64,000 nucleotides of DNA from Hygrophila difformis (GCA_030278955.1 JAOANR010000014.1:32625453-32689452), one strand, 5' to 3'. Numbered from the stretch's first letter, positions 35,420 through 48,100 are shown. Made by a program: numbers and translations. The notes: a model not told the origin generated them from the sequence alone.

Positions 35420-36538
35420 ATGGCGCCTAGGAGGAAACCAAGGAAGGTGAGTCCAAACGGCACTGACGCTAACCTTTCCAACACGCCCAATAACAGTGGA
35501 AGTCCTCAGAACCTAGGAGAGCAAGTGCCTCAAGCGCCCAATAATATGGAAGCACGTTTAAAATCTGTAGAGGAACTCCTTGTAGCATTAGGAAATGCCG
35601 AGGTGCATAGGGTACAAACAGTACCTCCGCCAGTAGCCCGAGTCAACTAATTGGCATTAGTGAACCCTTACCACCCACCCCATTATGACGGCCAAGAGGA
35701 TCCAGCCAAGTTGGAAGGATGGATCCGTACCTTTGACAAGCTCTTGAACGCTATCAAGTGCCCTGATGAGGAGAAGGTACACGTAGTGACCTACTACCTA
35801 GGAGGCGAAGCCGATGAGTGGTGGCAAAATCTCCAAGCGAATTCAGTGGAAGACGAAGAAGCTTACACTTGGGAAGTACTTAAGGAAGCTTTGAGGGAAA
35901 GATTCTACCCACTGAGCACCAAGACTGCGAAGTACGAGGAATTCATCAACTTAAAGCAAGGTGCGCAAACAGTGCAAGAGTACTACAGCAAATTCAAGGA
36001 GCTAGTACGATTCGCTTCGAGGATAGTACCAACCGACTCTGACAAGGCTCAGAAATTCGAGATGGGTCTGAACCTTAGTATCTGGGAGATACTTGCGGTA
36101 GGACAATTCACGAACCTGCAGACGATATATGATCGCGCCGTATCAATTGCTCGAATCCAGCAATTGAAGCGTAAGGAGCATGGTGAGTCGAGCAAGGACT
36201 CGCAAGGACTTGAGAAGAAGGATCGGAAAGACAACGACAACAACTCTAGGAAAGACAATGGATCCCGAAGGAAAGGGAATAAAGGTCTCAACAATGGGGG
36301 AGACGACAACCGTGGTGCGTTTATACCACGTTGTCCACGATGCAACCATGCACATCTGGTGCGCCAATGCCCAAAGCCTGGAACCTGCCGTAGGTGCGGC
36401 AAGCTTGGTCACAAGGCTAGTGGATGTCGAACGCCAGAGGAGGCGATCGAAAAGAGAGTAGATTTGGTGAACCTTCAGCAAGGAGAGAATGACGAGGAAC
36501 AAGACCAAAACCCGAATCCTCTTGAGAATAATGAATAG
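35420..36538 (+). pseudogene. gag with one premature stop
   Basis: Gag polyprotein of the gag-only element. The frame from 35420 meets TAA at 35648-35650 after 76 codons, then stays open to 36538. The aligned codon in the chromovirus is Tyr (TAC), so the stop is one substitution. The rest keeps the NPYHPPHYDGQEDPAKLEGW block, the capsid core and two Cys/His knuckles, the second an intact C-X2-C-X4-H-X4-C (CRRCGKLGHKASGC). Whether the stop is read through or was acquired after insertion is unknown. Confidence 0.85.
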
Positions 36539-36762
36539 GCAGTTATGGGGACATAACTGAAGTCCTAAGGGGGAGAGGATGTGATACCCCGTAATTATTT
36601 TTGGAGTTCGACTCGATATCATGTATCCCAAATAAATTTTTGAACTACGTTATGGCTTGATCCCTTCACCGGGTACGTAGGCAGCTTAGAAGTTTTAATT
36701 CTAAGTTCAGTCACAAAATAATAAAACAAACAAAAGACTTTAGCATGAGAAAAGCCGAAACA

Positions 36763-36782
36763 CAACTTCGAGGACGAAGTTG
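36763..36782 (+). other. Hairpin next to PPT
   Basis: Identical 8-bp stem and AGGA loop to 15671-15690, again 19 nt before the LTR. Confidence 0.6.
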
Positions 36783-36801
36783 ATTCTTAAGGAGGGTAGA
36801 C

Positions 36802-39455
36802 TGTAATACCCGAGAATTTTGCAACATAAAATAAATAAATAAATAAATATAATAAACATGATAAATGGATAAAGAATCATAGAAGATGAGAAATGGAATT
36901 TAAATTAAAAAGGAAACAAAATTCCGAGAAACCGGGAAGCCGAAGACAATTTAATCGAATAAATGGTTACACGGGGACCCGACACCCATGGACTCAATAA
37001 CTTGAGTCCAAATATAAATTTAGGTCCGAATAAAATTAAGATACGAAATCGGAGCCCGAAGATACCCCGGAAATCCGGATCCGGGAGCGTATAGGGATAG
37101 AAGTCCGAAAGAGAGGAGGAAACGCCCGACGGATCGCACGACCCGGCCCAGACCGAAGTCCAGGCCAGGACGGCGCGGTCGCCGCGCGGTTTTAGGGGTT
37201 TACCGCGCCAAGAGCGCGCCACTTGGCAGTTGCGGCCGTTCCGCGATTTTCTCGCCCGAACGCGGATTTTTCGACTTTCGGTTGAACATCTTCGACTCTA
37301 GACTTTTAGGGTCAGATCTTGGACGCCCTAGGTCTTAGTTGTCTATAAATAAACCCCCTTGGGAGCCCCGAACATCTTTACAAAACCCTACGAAATCTCT
37401 CTACACACTAAACCCTAATTCCGGAGTCGTCGGAGGCAAAAACCGAATCAAGGGACTGACTTGGATGAAAATTAGGAGTCTTCGATCATCGGGGTAAGAT
37501 TCGAACCATTCTTGTCCATTCTTTTCAATTCAAGATTCGAAAACGAATCCTAATTAAACCTCTTTCCTATTCTAAACCCCGATCCGGACGCGTTGAGGAA
37601 AAACGAAGGATCTCGGAGGGAGAACGAAGAACGTGGAAGCCACGCCTCCGAATCATCGAGCCGAGACATCCATAGATCTGTAAGTTAACGCTTACTTTGG
37701 TTTTGGGTTGTTAAAAGATTCGAACATATAGATGTAATGGAACCCTATCTAAAATCTGTCTACACCGGCGCAGCGTGTTTGTTGAATTTATTCGAACCCC
37801 TTAAAGCGTTCAAACGAGAAAACTTAAAACACGAAAAACATTCCTAAGAAACTGATCTAGCTCCTGTAAAAATTTCATAATTTTTCATCGTGTTTTGTTA
37901 TCCGAAACTGATCGTAAACAATCCTGCTTTAGATTTAGATCTTGAAACGATGAAAGATTCTTTATTCGAACTTGATGGTGATTTCTACCTTAGATCTAGA
38001 CCGATCTAGGCTTGGAGTTGAACATAAGAGTTGTAGATCTATACGTTATGAGTACCTCCGTGAAATTTCAGAATTTTTCGTGATGATTTGATATAATAAA
38101 TCCACCCCAAACCGAACCGGTTTAAAATCGGATCTTGAAAACTGGACCGAACATAGATTTGAACTTGTTGACGTTTTTGACTATGGTTCTAGGCCGAATT
38201 AGATCTTTAGCCAAACATGAAAGTTGTAGATAATTGTCTTAAGATGATCTCTGTAAAATTTCATCAAATTTGGAGTTGAATTGCTATAGTAGAATTCGAA
38301 ATCTTTAAACTGAGTTATATGGAATTCGGACAGAACAGTACTTCTGTGAAAATTAGTGTTTTTGAACTGTTTCCGTATCTCGGATCGAAAAAGTTAAAAC
38401 ACGAAAGTTGTAGATCTCGACGTTTCAGAGTCAGACGTGAAGTTTCGGAATTTTTGAAATTAAATCTGATTTTAGACAATTTTTAGAGTAAACTGTGGTT
38501 GACCGAGTCAAAACTTGAAATCTTGTGGAAACGGTGAAATTAACCTTTGAGGTTGAAACGGATAGAAATACTTTGAAATACGATACACGAAACAAGAAGA
38601 TTAAAATATTGTGGGTTATGACTAAGCTAGATACTGTCAATGTTCTCTGCGGCTTGGGACATAAGAGCCCAAGTGTATGTCTAGGTTGACGTAAGAGCCC
38701 TAGCGAAACACTGATCGTATGACTAGCGGACGGATTAACTCTAATTAAAAGATCGACCATGATACCTGTGGACATAAGAGCCCAGGCGTAAGGCTGGCGG
38801 ACATAAGAGCCCTAGCGGTGGTGATCTGTAAAAGAATCGAAACGAGACATCGATAAGGGAATCCTATTAAGTCCTTGATAAATTGTGTTTTTAAATTTAT
38901 GGCAACTTATTTAATTACGTTGCAAGCTATATTGATGATCTTATGAATCCATGTCTTCTAAATTATGCGATTACGTGAATTGATTAAATTATGCACATGT
39001 TTTCATTAAATTTAAATAAAGGCTTTGAAACCTCTTAATCTGGTATGTGTTAACTTACTCAGCACGTAGTGCTGACCAAAACCGTATTTTTTTTCCCTGT
39101 TTCTTTCAGAGCTGAAGAATATGCATCATCATATGCATTCATGGGAATTTTGGGGAAATGCTTTATTTGTAAATGATACGTTAGACTAGAAATTGCATGA
39201 ACGGGCCTGTTTAACCCGTATTCTGGCCGTGTTGGCTATATTTAAATTCCGCTGCATTATACTTATGTAAATATTATTTTCCGCTGCAACTTTGATGTAC
39301 TATTTTTAAATTATATATAAACGGGCTGTTTGAATGTTTAAATTCTGAAAAACCATAGCCTTGCATCTCTTTAGCAAGCTCGGAGAAACCGTGTCTTGCT
39401 AGAGAGGTGTGGCGGTGACACCCCGACCTGGGTGACCAAAAACCGGGGTGTTACA
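36802..39455 (+). repeat. 3' LTR of gag-only element
   Basis: Same length as the 5' LTR and nearly identical; followed by the TSD TTTAC. Confidence 0.95.
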
Positions 39456-39740
39456 TTTACTCTGAGGGTATGATATTTTTTTTTATTATCTGATTACCAG
39501 TTTTCGTGTTATTGATCATAATTGATTGGCCAGCAATTTATGTGAGATAACACGGCCGTGACGTTTGGTGTTAAATTTTTAAAACGTTACATGTTGGTAT
39601 CAGAGCGGAATTGCTCTTATGTGATTAAAATTTATACAAAAGCATGTGGTGAGGTGTGTGGGGGAATACATATAGTGTACGATTTGCATCTAATTATGCT
39701 TGTATTCTTTTTGCTTTGCATTGTTTTGGGAATCCTGAAT

Positions 39741-40545
39741 CCGTAAGCCATTTATATTTTTATGCATTGTATTATCCGCCGAGGGGGCACTGTGGGCATC
39801 TCTTTCGACCTTTAAGGAGGGTGGACCCAACTAGGAAGGAATGTCGACCATGGTACTTAGGATGCACGCAGGACATGCTATGTGTTACATTTCGGATAGA
39901 TAGACACTTTAGGACAATTACACTTCAAACATCATTCATCTCATCAATATTTTGCAGTGTATGGCGTGGTTGAAGCACCGATATAGGACGGCGTGATGAT
40001 TAATATTTCATTATGCCTTTTATAATATTTGTATGTTAATTTCCTGTTTCCCTTTCCCCAGTTATTTCTACTCTTACTCAGTACCTTGTACTGACTCCTT
40101 ACAATTGTGTTTTTTTTATAGATACTCCCCTGGAGGACGCAGAGTTCGAGCATGACGATAAGTTTGGGGCTAAGTGAACTAGTCATTTGTTGCATCTTAC
40201 TATTGTTGACTATTATGCTTGTCTTGAGACTATGTTATCTTTATTATGACTCATTGCCACTTGGTGTTGATCTGTGAACCATGCTTCATCTTGCTTTTAT
40301 TATGCACTTGGTATTGCTAGCTTGTTGCTATGAATACTGTGGAGGCATACTGTTTTATGTGGCCTGTAGCCAATTTTCATTTTATGATGATGGGCTCTAT
40401 TTCTGCTACTTTTACTCTGATGCTGTGATATTTCTTTGGATTATCTGATTACCAAGCTTCATGTTATTGACTGGCCAGCAGTTTAAGTGAGATAACACGG
40501 CGGTGACATCACAAAAAAAAGATCTTAAATTTTGGGGTGTTATAT
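39741..40545 (+). repeat. Truncated 3' LTR of the nested retrotransposon
   Basis: Matches 30245-32123 plus 39456-39591 in order, with substitutions. It lacks the MULE and the gag-only element, which shows both inserted later in the other LTR only. Confidence 0.75.
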
Positions 40546-40718
40546 GTTCAGCCTAACTAGTTAACATTCTTACCTTGGGGTAGATGTTAAAGGGATGGTT
40601 GAGGGTTCAAGCCACACCTCCAACAACCCAACATGTATACTAGGCAGGTAGTCTGGATGTATACATTGGGGGGGGGGGGGGGGGTTCATGATCTGCCGGT
40701 CCAGCCCGGGTAGAGTTC
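40546..40718 (+). repeat. tRNA-like/SINE-like insert with G17 run
   Basis: Contains GGTTCAAGCC, close to the polymerase III B box, with an A-box-like stretch (CTAACTAGTTAA) about 60 nt upstream, then a run of 17 G at 40668-40684. It sits just inside the end of the truncated LTR. The SINE call is tentative. Confidence 0.35.
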
Positions 40719-40723
40719 TTACA

Positions 40724-41640
40724 ATTTGATGGATCTATATTCTTGAGTAGCATGACTATGCAGCCCTCCTTCAACTTTATTTCGCAATTCGGTAATCCAG
40801 AACACTTGATCGTATAGAGATACTCCTGTGAAAATATTTCATCGGCATTATTTGTGCTTCTATCATCTTGAAAAATATTTATTGTCTGGTCTGTGATATA
40901 CCTTTCATTTGCAGACATACGCTCCATGATGTAACATTGATCGTATCAAGTATCTCATTGGTAGGGGTTAGTATAGCACTGTCTTTAAAAATATTTGGAT
41001 TGAAGTTGTGCAGTTTATATTTGTATATGTACTCTCAATAATTGCTGCTATAGGATCACTCGTAAAGTTTATAAGAATATCCTCTGGAAATGTCACATCT
41101 GATGTCCATCTCCAAGATCAAATACCAGTTTTACCATCACCTACACCAAGTATTAATTTTGCAAATTTTCTGGTTTCCTCTGGATCAAGCCTTGATGTAT
41201 GGTCTTGTTTGTAACAATAATTTTTGTAACAATAATATTAAAATTAACATAGAAGTTGTTGAAGTGAATATATCAATAAAGTTATGCATAATAGTTTACT
41301 ACATGTAACCTCATATTCTTGGTTAGTGAAAGAACTTCACAAGAATTTCATAGTCGGGATGAACTTATAGATGCATGTATAATATCATGTCGGTTTCCAT
41401 GAGGATGGCATACAATATCTCTCTAAACTCGCCTCCCAACACAACAACCAATCCACCAAAATAGGAGTATCTATGTTAACAATCTGATCTGATGCTTTCA
41501 TAGCTTCCCTAAGGTTTCTGTCATATGCCTAAAAAATATCTATTTATCATTGATGCTCATTCCAAATAATGAGCTTCGTTTTCATGAGAAGAGAGGTTAA
41601 ATAAAATAAAATTTCTCACTCAATCGAGCCTACAAATTGG
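40724..41640 (-). pseudogene. Helitron helicase central remnant
   Basis: The minus strand encodes YLYTIKCSGLPNCEI and LKEGCIVMLLKNIDPSN (stops just before the LTR), and further right KTKLIIWNE, matching Pif1-like Helitron helicase. It resumes the frame interrupted at 28609. Many stops are present. Confidence 0.78.
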
Positions 41641-41727
41641 GATAAGTTAATAAAAAACTACAAATTTAAAATCTCCATGGTTAAAGTGTTTAATAAAATG
41701 AAATTTCTCACTCAATCGAGCCTACAA
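41600..41727. repeat. Short direct repeat
   Basis: AAATTTCTCACTCAATCGAG with flanking bases occurs twice, near 41608 and 41700, about 92 nt apart. Confidence 0.6.
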
Positions 41728-41755
41728 GTCAGTCATTACTTGTTAATTTTTCTTG

Positions 41756-41927
41756 GCTATACCGGGTATCCCAAGCCACATTGGGTCCAAGACTAATCCA
41801 TCGATGATCTGATGGAAATTGAAGGGTTGTCTCTCCTAAAGCAGAATTCTGCATACACAAAGGCTTGACCCGAGACATTTTGCTTAAGCTGTCAGAGTCT
41901 CATACCATTCAGGCCAACTACGTTTGG
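41756..41927 (-). mobile_element. SINE with 20-bp target duplication
   Basis: 172 bp flanked by a perfect 20-bp direct repeat (41736-41755 and 41928-41947). On the minus strand TGGCCTGAATGG resembles an A box and GGGTCAAGCC a B box, about 40 nt apart. This fits a tRNA-derived SINE inserted by target-primed reverse transcription. No A-rich tail is visible. Confidence 0.75.
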
Positions 41928-41947
41928 TTACTTGTTAATTTTTCTTG

Positions 41948-42328
41948 AACTCAATGTTTAGAAATATCCATTGATTTAATTCTAGAATTGTGCATGACAT
42001 GAACAAAATTATATTTGTGGCTCGCATATAATAGATGCGGAAAATTCACTCTCCATCGAATTGGGTTATCATTGATCACTCTTAATCAATATAATGAATT
42101 TGCCCCATAAGCTTGCAATTAGACCAATTCGCCACTTTCTCATTTCTTTCAATAAAGATCCTGGGGTCCTATTTGAGGGTTGTTATGGGGCATACATTTG
42201 TAACATTGGTATGAAAGAGAATTTATTAGGCTTAGTAAATGGCAAGAATTTTTTTTGTCAAAACACGGCATTATTTATTTAAATTTTATCACCAATCTTT
42301 TTCTTTACATTTTGTTTTGCATGACAAT
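41948..42328. other. Intergenic, no gene seen
   Basis: Possibly the rest of the second Helitron; nothing diagnostic. Confidence 0.35.
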
Positions 42329-42976
42329 TAGGGGTGGGAATAGGTCAGGACAGGCCAGACTTGGCCTTGTACGACATAGACCTATTATAGTTTTGAAAGG
42401 CCTGGACCAGGCCTGACGTATTAGCCTTTATAGGCTTTGTTTATAGGCTTAAGCCTGACTTTTTTAAATAAATAGGATAGTCTTTAAGCTTTTAAGTTTT
42501 AACTGGCCTATTAAAGCTCATCAAAGAGTATAAAAGATATGTATATGTAGAAATATTAAATAAATAATACTCCCTCCGTCCCACCCCAAACGTCTTGTTA
42601 CTGTTGGGCACGGGAATTAAGGTAAAGTTGGTTTGTGAGTATATGGTGGGGTCCACATAGTTGTTGGAGGGGAAAATTATTTCTTTTTATAGAAATAAGA
42701 CATTTGTAATGGGACATCCAAAAATAGTAAGTAGGACATTTGGAATGGGACGGAGGGAGTAAATAATAATATCAATAAATTATAAGAAAAAATTATACAA
42801 AAAAAATTAAATAGGCCGGCCTACTAGGCTAAGTAGGCTTTTGATAAGGTCTGGCATATACATATATAGCTAAGTAAGCCTTTGAAAGTACTCAAGCCTA
42901 ACATATTTGGTAAACATGTCAGGCCTAAAATAGGCCAGGTCGTAGGCTCGGGTAGCCTGACCTATTTCCACCCCTA
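42329..42976. mobile_element. hAT MITE with nested Stowaway
   Basis: Perfect 8-bp TSD ATGACAAT (42321-42328 and 42977-42984). TIRs TAGGGGTGGGAATAGGTCAG and TAGGGGTGGAAATAGGTCAG. Subterminal zones repeat AGGCCTG/AGGCTT-like words. Non-coding. Confidence 0.85.
42570..42760. mobile_element. Stowaway MITE
   Basis: TIRs CTCCCTCCGTCCCACCCCAA and GAATGGGACGGAGGGAG with TA on both sides; 191 bp. Confidence 0.85.
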
Positions 42977-42984
42977 ATGACAAT

Positions 42985-43932
42985 AGACCAAGTCTAAGTT
43001 GTACTGTCAATTGCAATTAATGTGTTGAACTAAATTTAACGTTTTTTTTTAATTCACTTAACTTGGTGAACATAAATTAATTAATTCCTTGATGAAATTT
43101 AAAATTCTTGCACACTCTGAATTTTTGGATTTTTCACAATGGCTATATCGTAGGCTTCAAAAAAAAAAAGGCTTAAAGCCTCCTAGGGGATAATATTTTT
43201 GGATTTTTGGGATTTAGACGAAGGTTTAAAACATGGGGCTTCTAAATCTCGATCATATGCTTGATTTTTGGAGTTTGGCATAGTCTTCAATCAGTCATTA
43301 ACGCAAGTTATACTCTCCTTCAATTATATATATGATTTTCACACAATAAAGAAAAGTGCATTTTTGTGACTCAAGGCTCAAATCTCACTTGGTATGGTGC
43401 ATTAATCTCATACAATATTCTAAAACTTGTCTTTGAATTATTCTTGCATTTTGCTCAATTAAATTCTAAACATAAGGACTTATTACTCTTTAAAGTGATA
43501 GTATCATTAAACTTTTATTACTCATTACCTCAAGAAGTTATTTATGCTTGCTTTTTTTTTTTACTATCCCAATTTAATATTTTTAAAATTTAATCATTAG
43601 CCAAATTTTAAGATGTAAATTTTCTTGACAAAATTGTGTTTGTTTTGAGCTGGTTAATTTTTATAAAGCGGTAAAAGAAACTGTTCACATGCTAGGCATG
43701 TTGTAGTTTTTTTTTTTACATTGTAATCACTTATTCATCTTGGATGACCATGTATCTTTTTTAAAAAATTTAGAACTCAAAAATTCCTTTTTAAGAAGTT
43801 CAAGTATAGTTTAGTTTTTTTCCTTAAAAATAGAAATTTTTTTTTTAAAAAAAAAGAGTTGAGGTACAAAAGTGGAGATTTCCATATGTTTGTCTATTTT
43901 TTCAGATTAAATAATATTTTGTATCTAACGTC
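42985..43932. other. Intergenic, AT-rich
   Basis: Homopolymer A and T runs; no gene recognised. Confidence 0.4.
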
Positions 43933-44605
43933 TGGGGTGAACACGGTTTGGTTTGGTGCGATTTCGCACCAAATCAAAACCAAACCGCAAAAAAATAGTT
44001 TGGGAAAAAATCAAACCAAACCAAACCATTTTACCATTTCAAACTAAACCAAACCAAACCGAAAAAACGGTTTGGTGCGGTTTAACCAAAAAAAAAATTT
44101 AAAAATTCCTATGAATTACAACCGTAAGTATAACATTCCAAACTCCAAAATCCTAATTAGAAGTTTTTAAAAAAAAAAGAAGTTCACTGTATACAAGTCA
44201 AATACTTAATAAACTAAAACTACTAAAAGCTCTTGGAAAAAAATAAAACTATAATTATAAATACATAGACAGTGATTCAAAAACAAGTAAATTATAAAGC
44301 ATAGAAATAGTAGCACAGGACAAAGCAGAAACCGCGAAAAAGGAACTAGAGAAGTGAATTATGGCTTACTTTTGTCCATGAATATATATATATAATATAT
44401 ATTCATTAAATATAGATATATTGCGGTTTGCCGTCTGATTGTTAATTTTTTTTTAATCCAGACCTAAACCGCAAACCACGGTTTTATAAAAAAAAAGGAA
44501 AAAAAATCCAAATCATAAATTTTAAAACACAAACCGAACTAAACCGTCAAAATACGGTTTGATTTGCGGTTTGATCTGATCTAGACCGCACTCTGAACAA
44601 CCTAT
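43933..44605. mobile_element. hAT-like MITE, GGTTTGG family
   Basis: Flanked by TAACGTC (43926-43932 and 44606-44612). Subterminal arrays of GGTTTGGTTTGG and the complement CCAAACCAAACC surround an AT-rich core. Outer ends TGGGGTGAACACGG and, inverted, GGTTGTTCAGAGTGCGG are related. Confidence 0.7.
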
Positions 44606-44689
44606 TAACGTCAAACTTCAATATATTTCTAAAAGGTAAAAATAAAGTTTATAACATTGTGAAGTAAGAAGAATATACTTAATTAGTTA

Positions 44690-44845
44690 CCAACAACAGT
44701 TGCCTTAAGTGGATTGGAGCTCTAGTCAGTTATGTAAAGCCTCGCGTTCGAGCCGATCTTCCGGAGATCAGTCTTTGGGTATATGGCCTCAAGATACACG
44801 GTTATTCAAAAAAACAAAAAAAAAACAAAAAACAAAAAACGATAT
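44690..44845 (+). mobile_element. SINE-like element with A-rich tail
   Basis: GCGTTCGAGCC resembles a B box, preceded by an A-box-like TTAAGTGGATTGG, and the unit ends in a long A-rich tract (AAAAAACAAAAAA). Possible short TSD ATATACT on both sides. Confidence 0.5.
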
Positions 44846-45178
44846 ACTCGGGTTCTTTAATTTTCTGATAAATTGATTGTATCTTCATTTTATATTTTTA
44901 TGAATCATAATCACATATTTATACCAGAGTCGAAGTAAATATACAACTAATATATTCATCAAACAGAAAAGAGAAGTGTAACACAAGAGAACATGGGATG
45001 GATAAACCTCTTCTAGTGGAACAAATTAACAAAATCAATGAAAACTAAAAACCAATCAACAAATAATCATGTGTGGTAACCTCAACCAACAAGTTCAACT
45101 CAAATTTCGAAATCCATGAAACCAACCATGAGTTATTAAAAACCTCATAAGTCGAGTCATGCTGAGTCAAATACGGCT

Positions 45179-48100
45179 TCATACATGCTCCCCTTCACCA
45201 TCTCCATCGTGGATGTCACCACCACCGTTCTCTTTGCTGAGGTTAGATTTTGAGAGTGGCAATGTTGATTGCCTCGACAATGTCTTTGTCTGTTGTTTCC
45301 GGGACTGCAAGTTTAGGTATGCATAAAATGACATACCAAAGAGCGCCGTGGCTGCTCCAAGAATGCTTGTTAGTCCCGGATTTGAGCCAAAGAGGAGAAA
45401 GCCTCCTAGAAGAATGACACACGTTTTGAATTGTCCAAGGACAACATGTGTCGTAGCAGAGGTTGCCCTGCGTCGAGGAGACAAACACATCTCAACCAAA
45501 TCAAAATATTTCAAATCCGATCCTACACATTCTTTTCAAATTCATATGTATATACAGATCATATACTCTAGTACGACTTATGTCTAATTGATGATAAAAT
45601 ATAAAACAAATAGGATACCACTACAAGAAAGACAAACCTCTCAACCACTACATCAATTATTCCAAAGACAAAAGAAACCAAGAAGTGGATCTGCGACAAA
45701 ATACACATACCCGAGAGCTAGAGCACCTGACCACTGAAGCAAGAAGCCAAAAACAGCCGAACCACCAATAATTGTAACATTATAAAGGTTCCAATCAAAA
45801 GAAAGGATGCCGGGAGGGTCCAGGTATGGCATTAACATCACCAAGAAGAACAGCGTAATTGGTGTGGTTTTCCACATCAACCTGCCAGAAAGGCAGCAGG
45901 AAAAGAATTTTCATTTCGACAAAATTGAGGATTCTCCAAAATAGTATAAAACTATCTAGGGAGAGAGAGCTCACGCAAGGGCACTCCAGTTGTCCTGTTG
46001 TTGGAGATTCGACCACAATATTTTATTAACTGCACTTGGAACAATCCATGCTACTGCTACACAAGCACCGAAAAAATGGAACTGAAGATCCGTTACAGTG
46101 GCAACGGCAACACCAATTGACACTACAGTAAGTGCAATCACCTAGTAAGGGTATATAGTCAATAACCAAACGCATAAAATCAATAATCAGTGACTGTGAA
46201 GCAATGACTTGTGATCTTCCACATGTTATTACAACATTGAATTAACACACAAAATCATTTATACATTAGATAGTCACCTTCTTTGTCGAAATCATTTTTG
46301 TGAAGAGAATGAACTCAGCTAAAACGATAGCTGGGGTCACAGCAATTTTAGCCATCTGGTAAAATCCAACACTGAAACAGAAACAAAAAATAAAATAAAA
46401 TAAAATATGCACTATTAGTAAGAACCAAATGTAAAGAAAAATTAGGCAGATGGACAAAACATATGCCTCACCTGTTATATTTTAAGCTAACATTTGCAAG
46501 TCCTGTGGAGAGAGACATAACTATACCAAGAGATAGCAATGAAAAATATTTTGTTGACTTCGCTGGAGAAGATAAAGAGAGAATAGATAGGGCTTTTAAA
46601 ATTGCCATTATGAACCAACTACATACATAGTGTATGAATGTCAAGAAAATTGGATAATTAAACCCAACATTCACAAGTACCTGGAGCACGAAAAGAAAGT
46701 GTCAAACTAATTTCTAGCATGACGTGCTTAAAGAAGCATAGGTTAAAAGTATGTGTAATTGTGTCTTACAAGTTTGTTCATCAAGATAATACTGACGGAA
46801 ACCAAAAAATTAAATGTAAGGGCAACAGTTGGCCTCCAAAGAGATTGCTGTTGACGTTTGGACCCACCAAGAGACTGTAGTCTGTTGAACACAGAAGCAC
46901 GGAGCTCCTCCAAGGCTTTACCTGAAAAGATTTGGGGGATGAATCAGCTCTATAGATTACATTGGCAAGAAATCATTTAAAAAATTTACACAACCTTCAC
47001 TGTCAGGAAAAAGCAGATCTTTGCAAAAAAATATGTGCATGGTGGAGAAACAAATATTCATAAAATTGATATGTTCTCATTACGGTTACAAGACCAAATC
47101 ATGTTAATAGCTCCAGAGATTTGTCTAGAATGCAAATGATGGTAGAAGAATACACTCATAATGCAACATAATAAATAAGTAAATAAATGATGTAGTACAA
47201 TATCAAATGCAGGCCAAGACAGCATATAATATTTGATGGTGCAAGCAAATGATGACAACACTAAAAAATTAGATGAACCTTGAAAATGGAAAAGCAAAGT
47301 CAACACATGTAAGAACATGGATGCACATATTTAAAAAAATATGTTGGGATATCTTATCAACCTTTTTTCTTTTCTTTTCCAAATTTGATATGTTGCCATA
47401 TGTAAAAGTGGAAATTCTGCCATATGTAAAAGGGGAAATTTTATCCCCAAAAATGAGTATATATACAAGCAAAAAATGTTCAAAAAAAAAAAAAAAACTA
47501 GAAAACTATTGCTTCTTCAATTTAACTGTGCAATAACCCCCTCACCAAAAAGTTTAATTTCACAAAGAACTATATTGTTTTATAATATTTTTTTTTCTAT
47601 ATGTTTATCAGCACACCCTTTCGTATGGATTTCTTTCTAAAACTTTACATGTGAAACACATTCACTATGGAGATTCAAGAACTAAATATCCCAATTTCAA
47701 GAACTAAACACATCCACAAAATATGTGTCTGTTTATTAGCTTCATTAGAGATGGGTATTTCAAAAACAAGATAATAGCCATTAAGTTCTTCAACTTTAAA
47801 ACCACTAGTTCAACACACTTTTTTGAGTTGGAGTATTATAGAACAACAAAAAGTAAATACCTGTAGTTCATATTACACATTAAGACTCACTAATATTGAT
47901 ATTGAGTTAGGTTCAAGCTTCAACAAATAGAGCTATAAGAATTTATTCTTGTTTGAAATCGAATATCATTTAAACAAGAGATTTGAGTTTCTTCTATTCT
48001 TTCTTTCTCTTACACAATTTCTTTTTACTTCAATCTCTCTTTTTCTCACATCTCCACTTTTTCTCCTCTCATTGAAAAACAGAACTTTGTGTCAAGAATC

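Larger units (their letters stand above)
32124..39455 (+). mobile_element. Gag-only LTR retrotransposon (TR-GAG type), very young
   Basis: 7332 bp: two 2654-bp LTRs (32124-34777 and 36802-39455), PBS, a gag gene, PPT and no pol. A perfect TSD TTTAC lies at 32119-32123 and 39456-39460. I saw four base differences between the LTRs (32366/37044, 33220/37898, 33749/38427 and 34572/39250). It is related to the chromovirus at 7227 but a different subfamily. It matches the TR-GAG class described in plants: LTRs plus a gag domain only. Movement needs reverse transcriptase and integrase from a relative. Confidence 0.92.
28615..39591 (+). repeat. 5' LTR of the nested retrotransposon, with two insertions
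   Basis: TGTAACACC to ACGTTACA. Without the MULE and the gag-only element the LTR is about 2.46 kb. The part from 30245 onward matches the truncated LTR at 39741-40545. Confidence 0.75.
28615..40723 (+). mobile_element. LTR retrotransposon nested in the Helitron, internally deleted
   Basis: Starts TGTAACACC and is bounded by the 5-bp duplication ATTTG (28610-28614 and 40724-40728), placed at the same helicase codons on each side. The 5' LTR (28615-39591) is swollen by a MULE and the gag-only element. A PBS (TTGGTATCAGAGCGG, 39594) follows. Only about 150 bp of interior remain before a 5'-truncated 3' LTR (39741-40545). The family is Tekay-like by PBS and LTR length; no coding domain survives. 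Confidence 0.8.
27897..41730 (-). mobile_element. Second Helitron, minus strand, split by nested insertions
   Basis: The 3' end lies at 27897-27900: on the minus strand a weak hairpin (TCCG..CGGA) and TTACTTACTAG, like the first Helitron. Helicase remnants run leftward at 28250-28609 and 40724-41640 (minus). The gap between them is the LTR retrotransposon 28615-40723. I could not find the 5' TC end; helicase-like sequence fades near 41730. Confidence 0.65.

Noticed and set aside
40600..40640. tRNA gene
   Set aside because: B-box-like GGTTCAAGCC is present but no cloverleaf could be drawn; treated as SINE-like.
40668..40684. G17 run as a functional quadruplex
   Set aside because: A plain homopolymer next to an insertion edge is more likely slippage or assembly noise.
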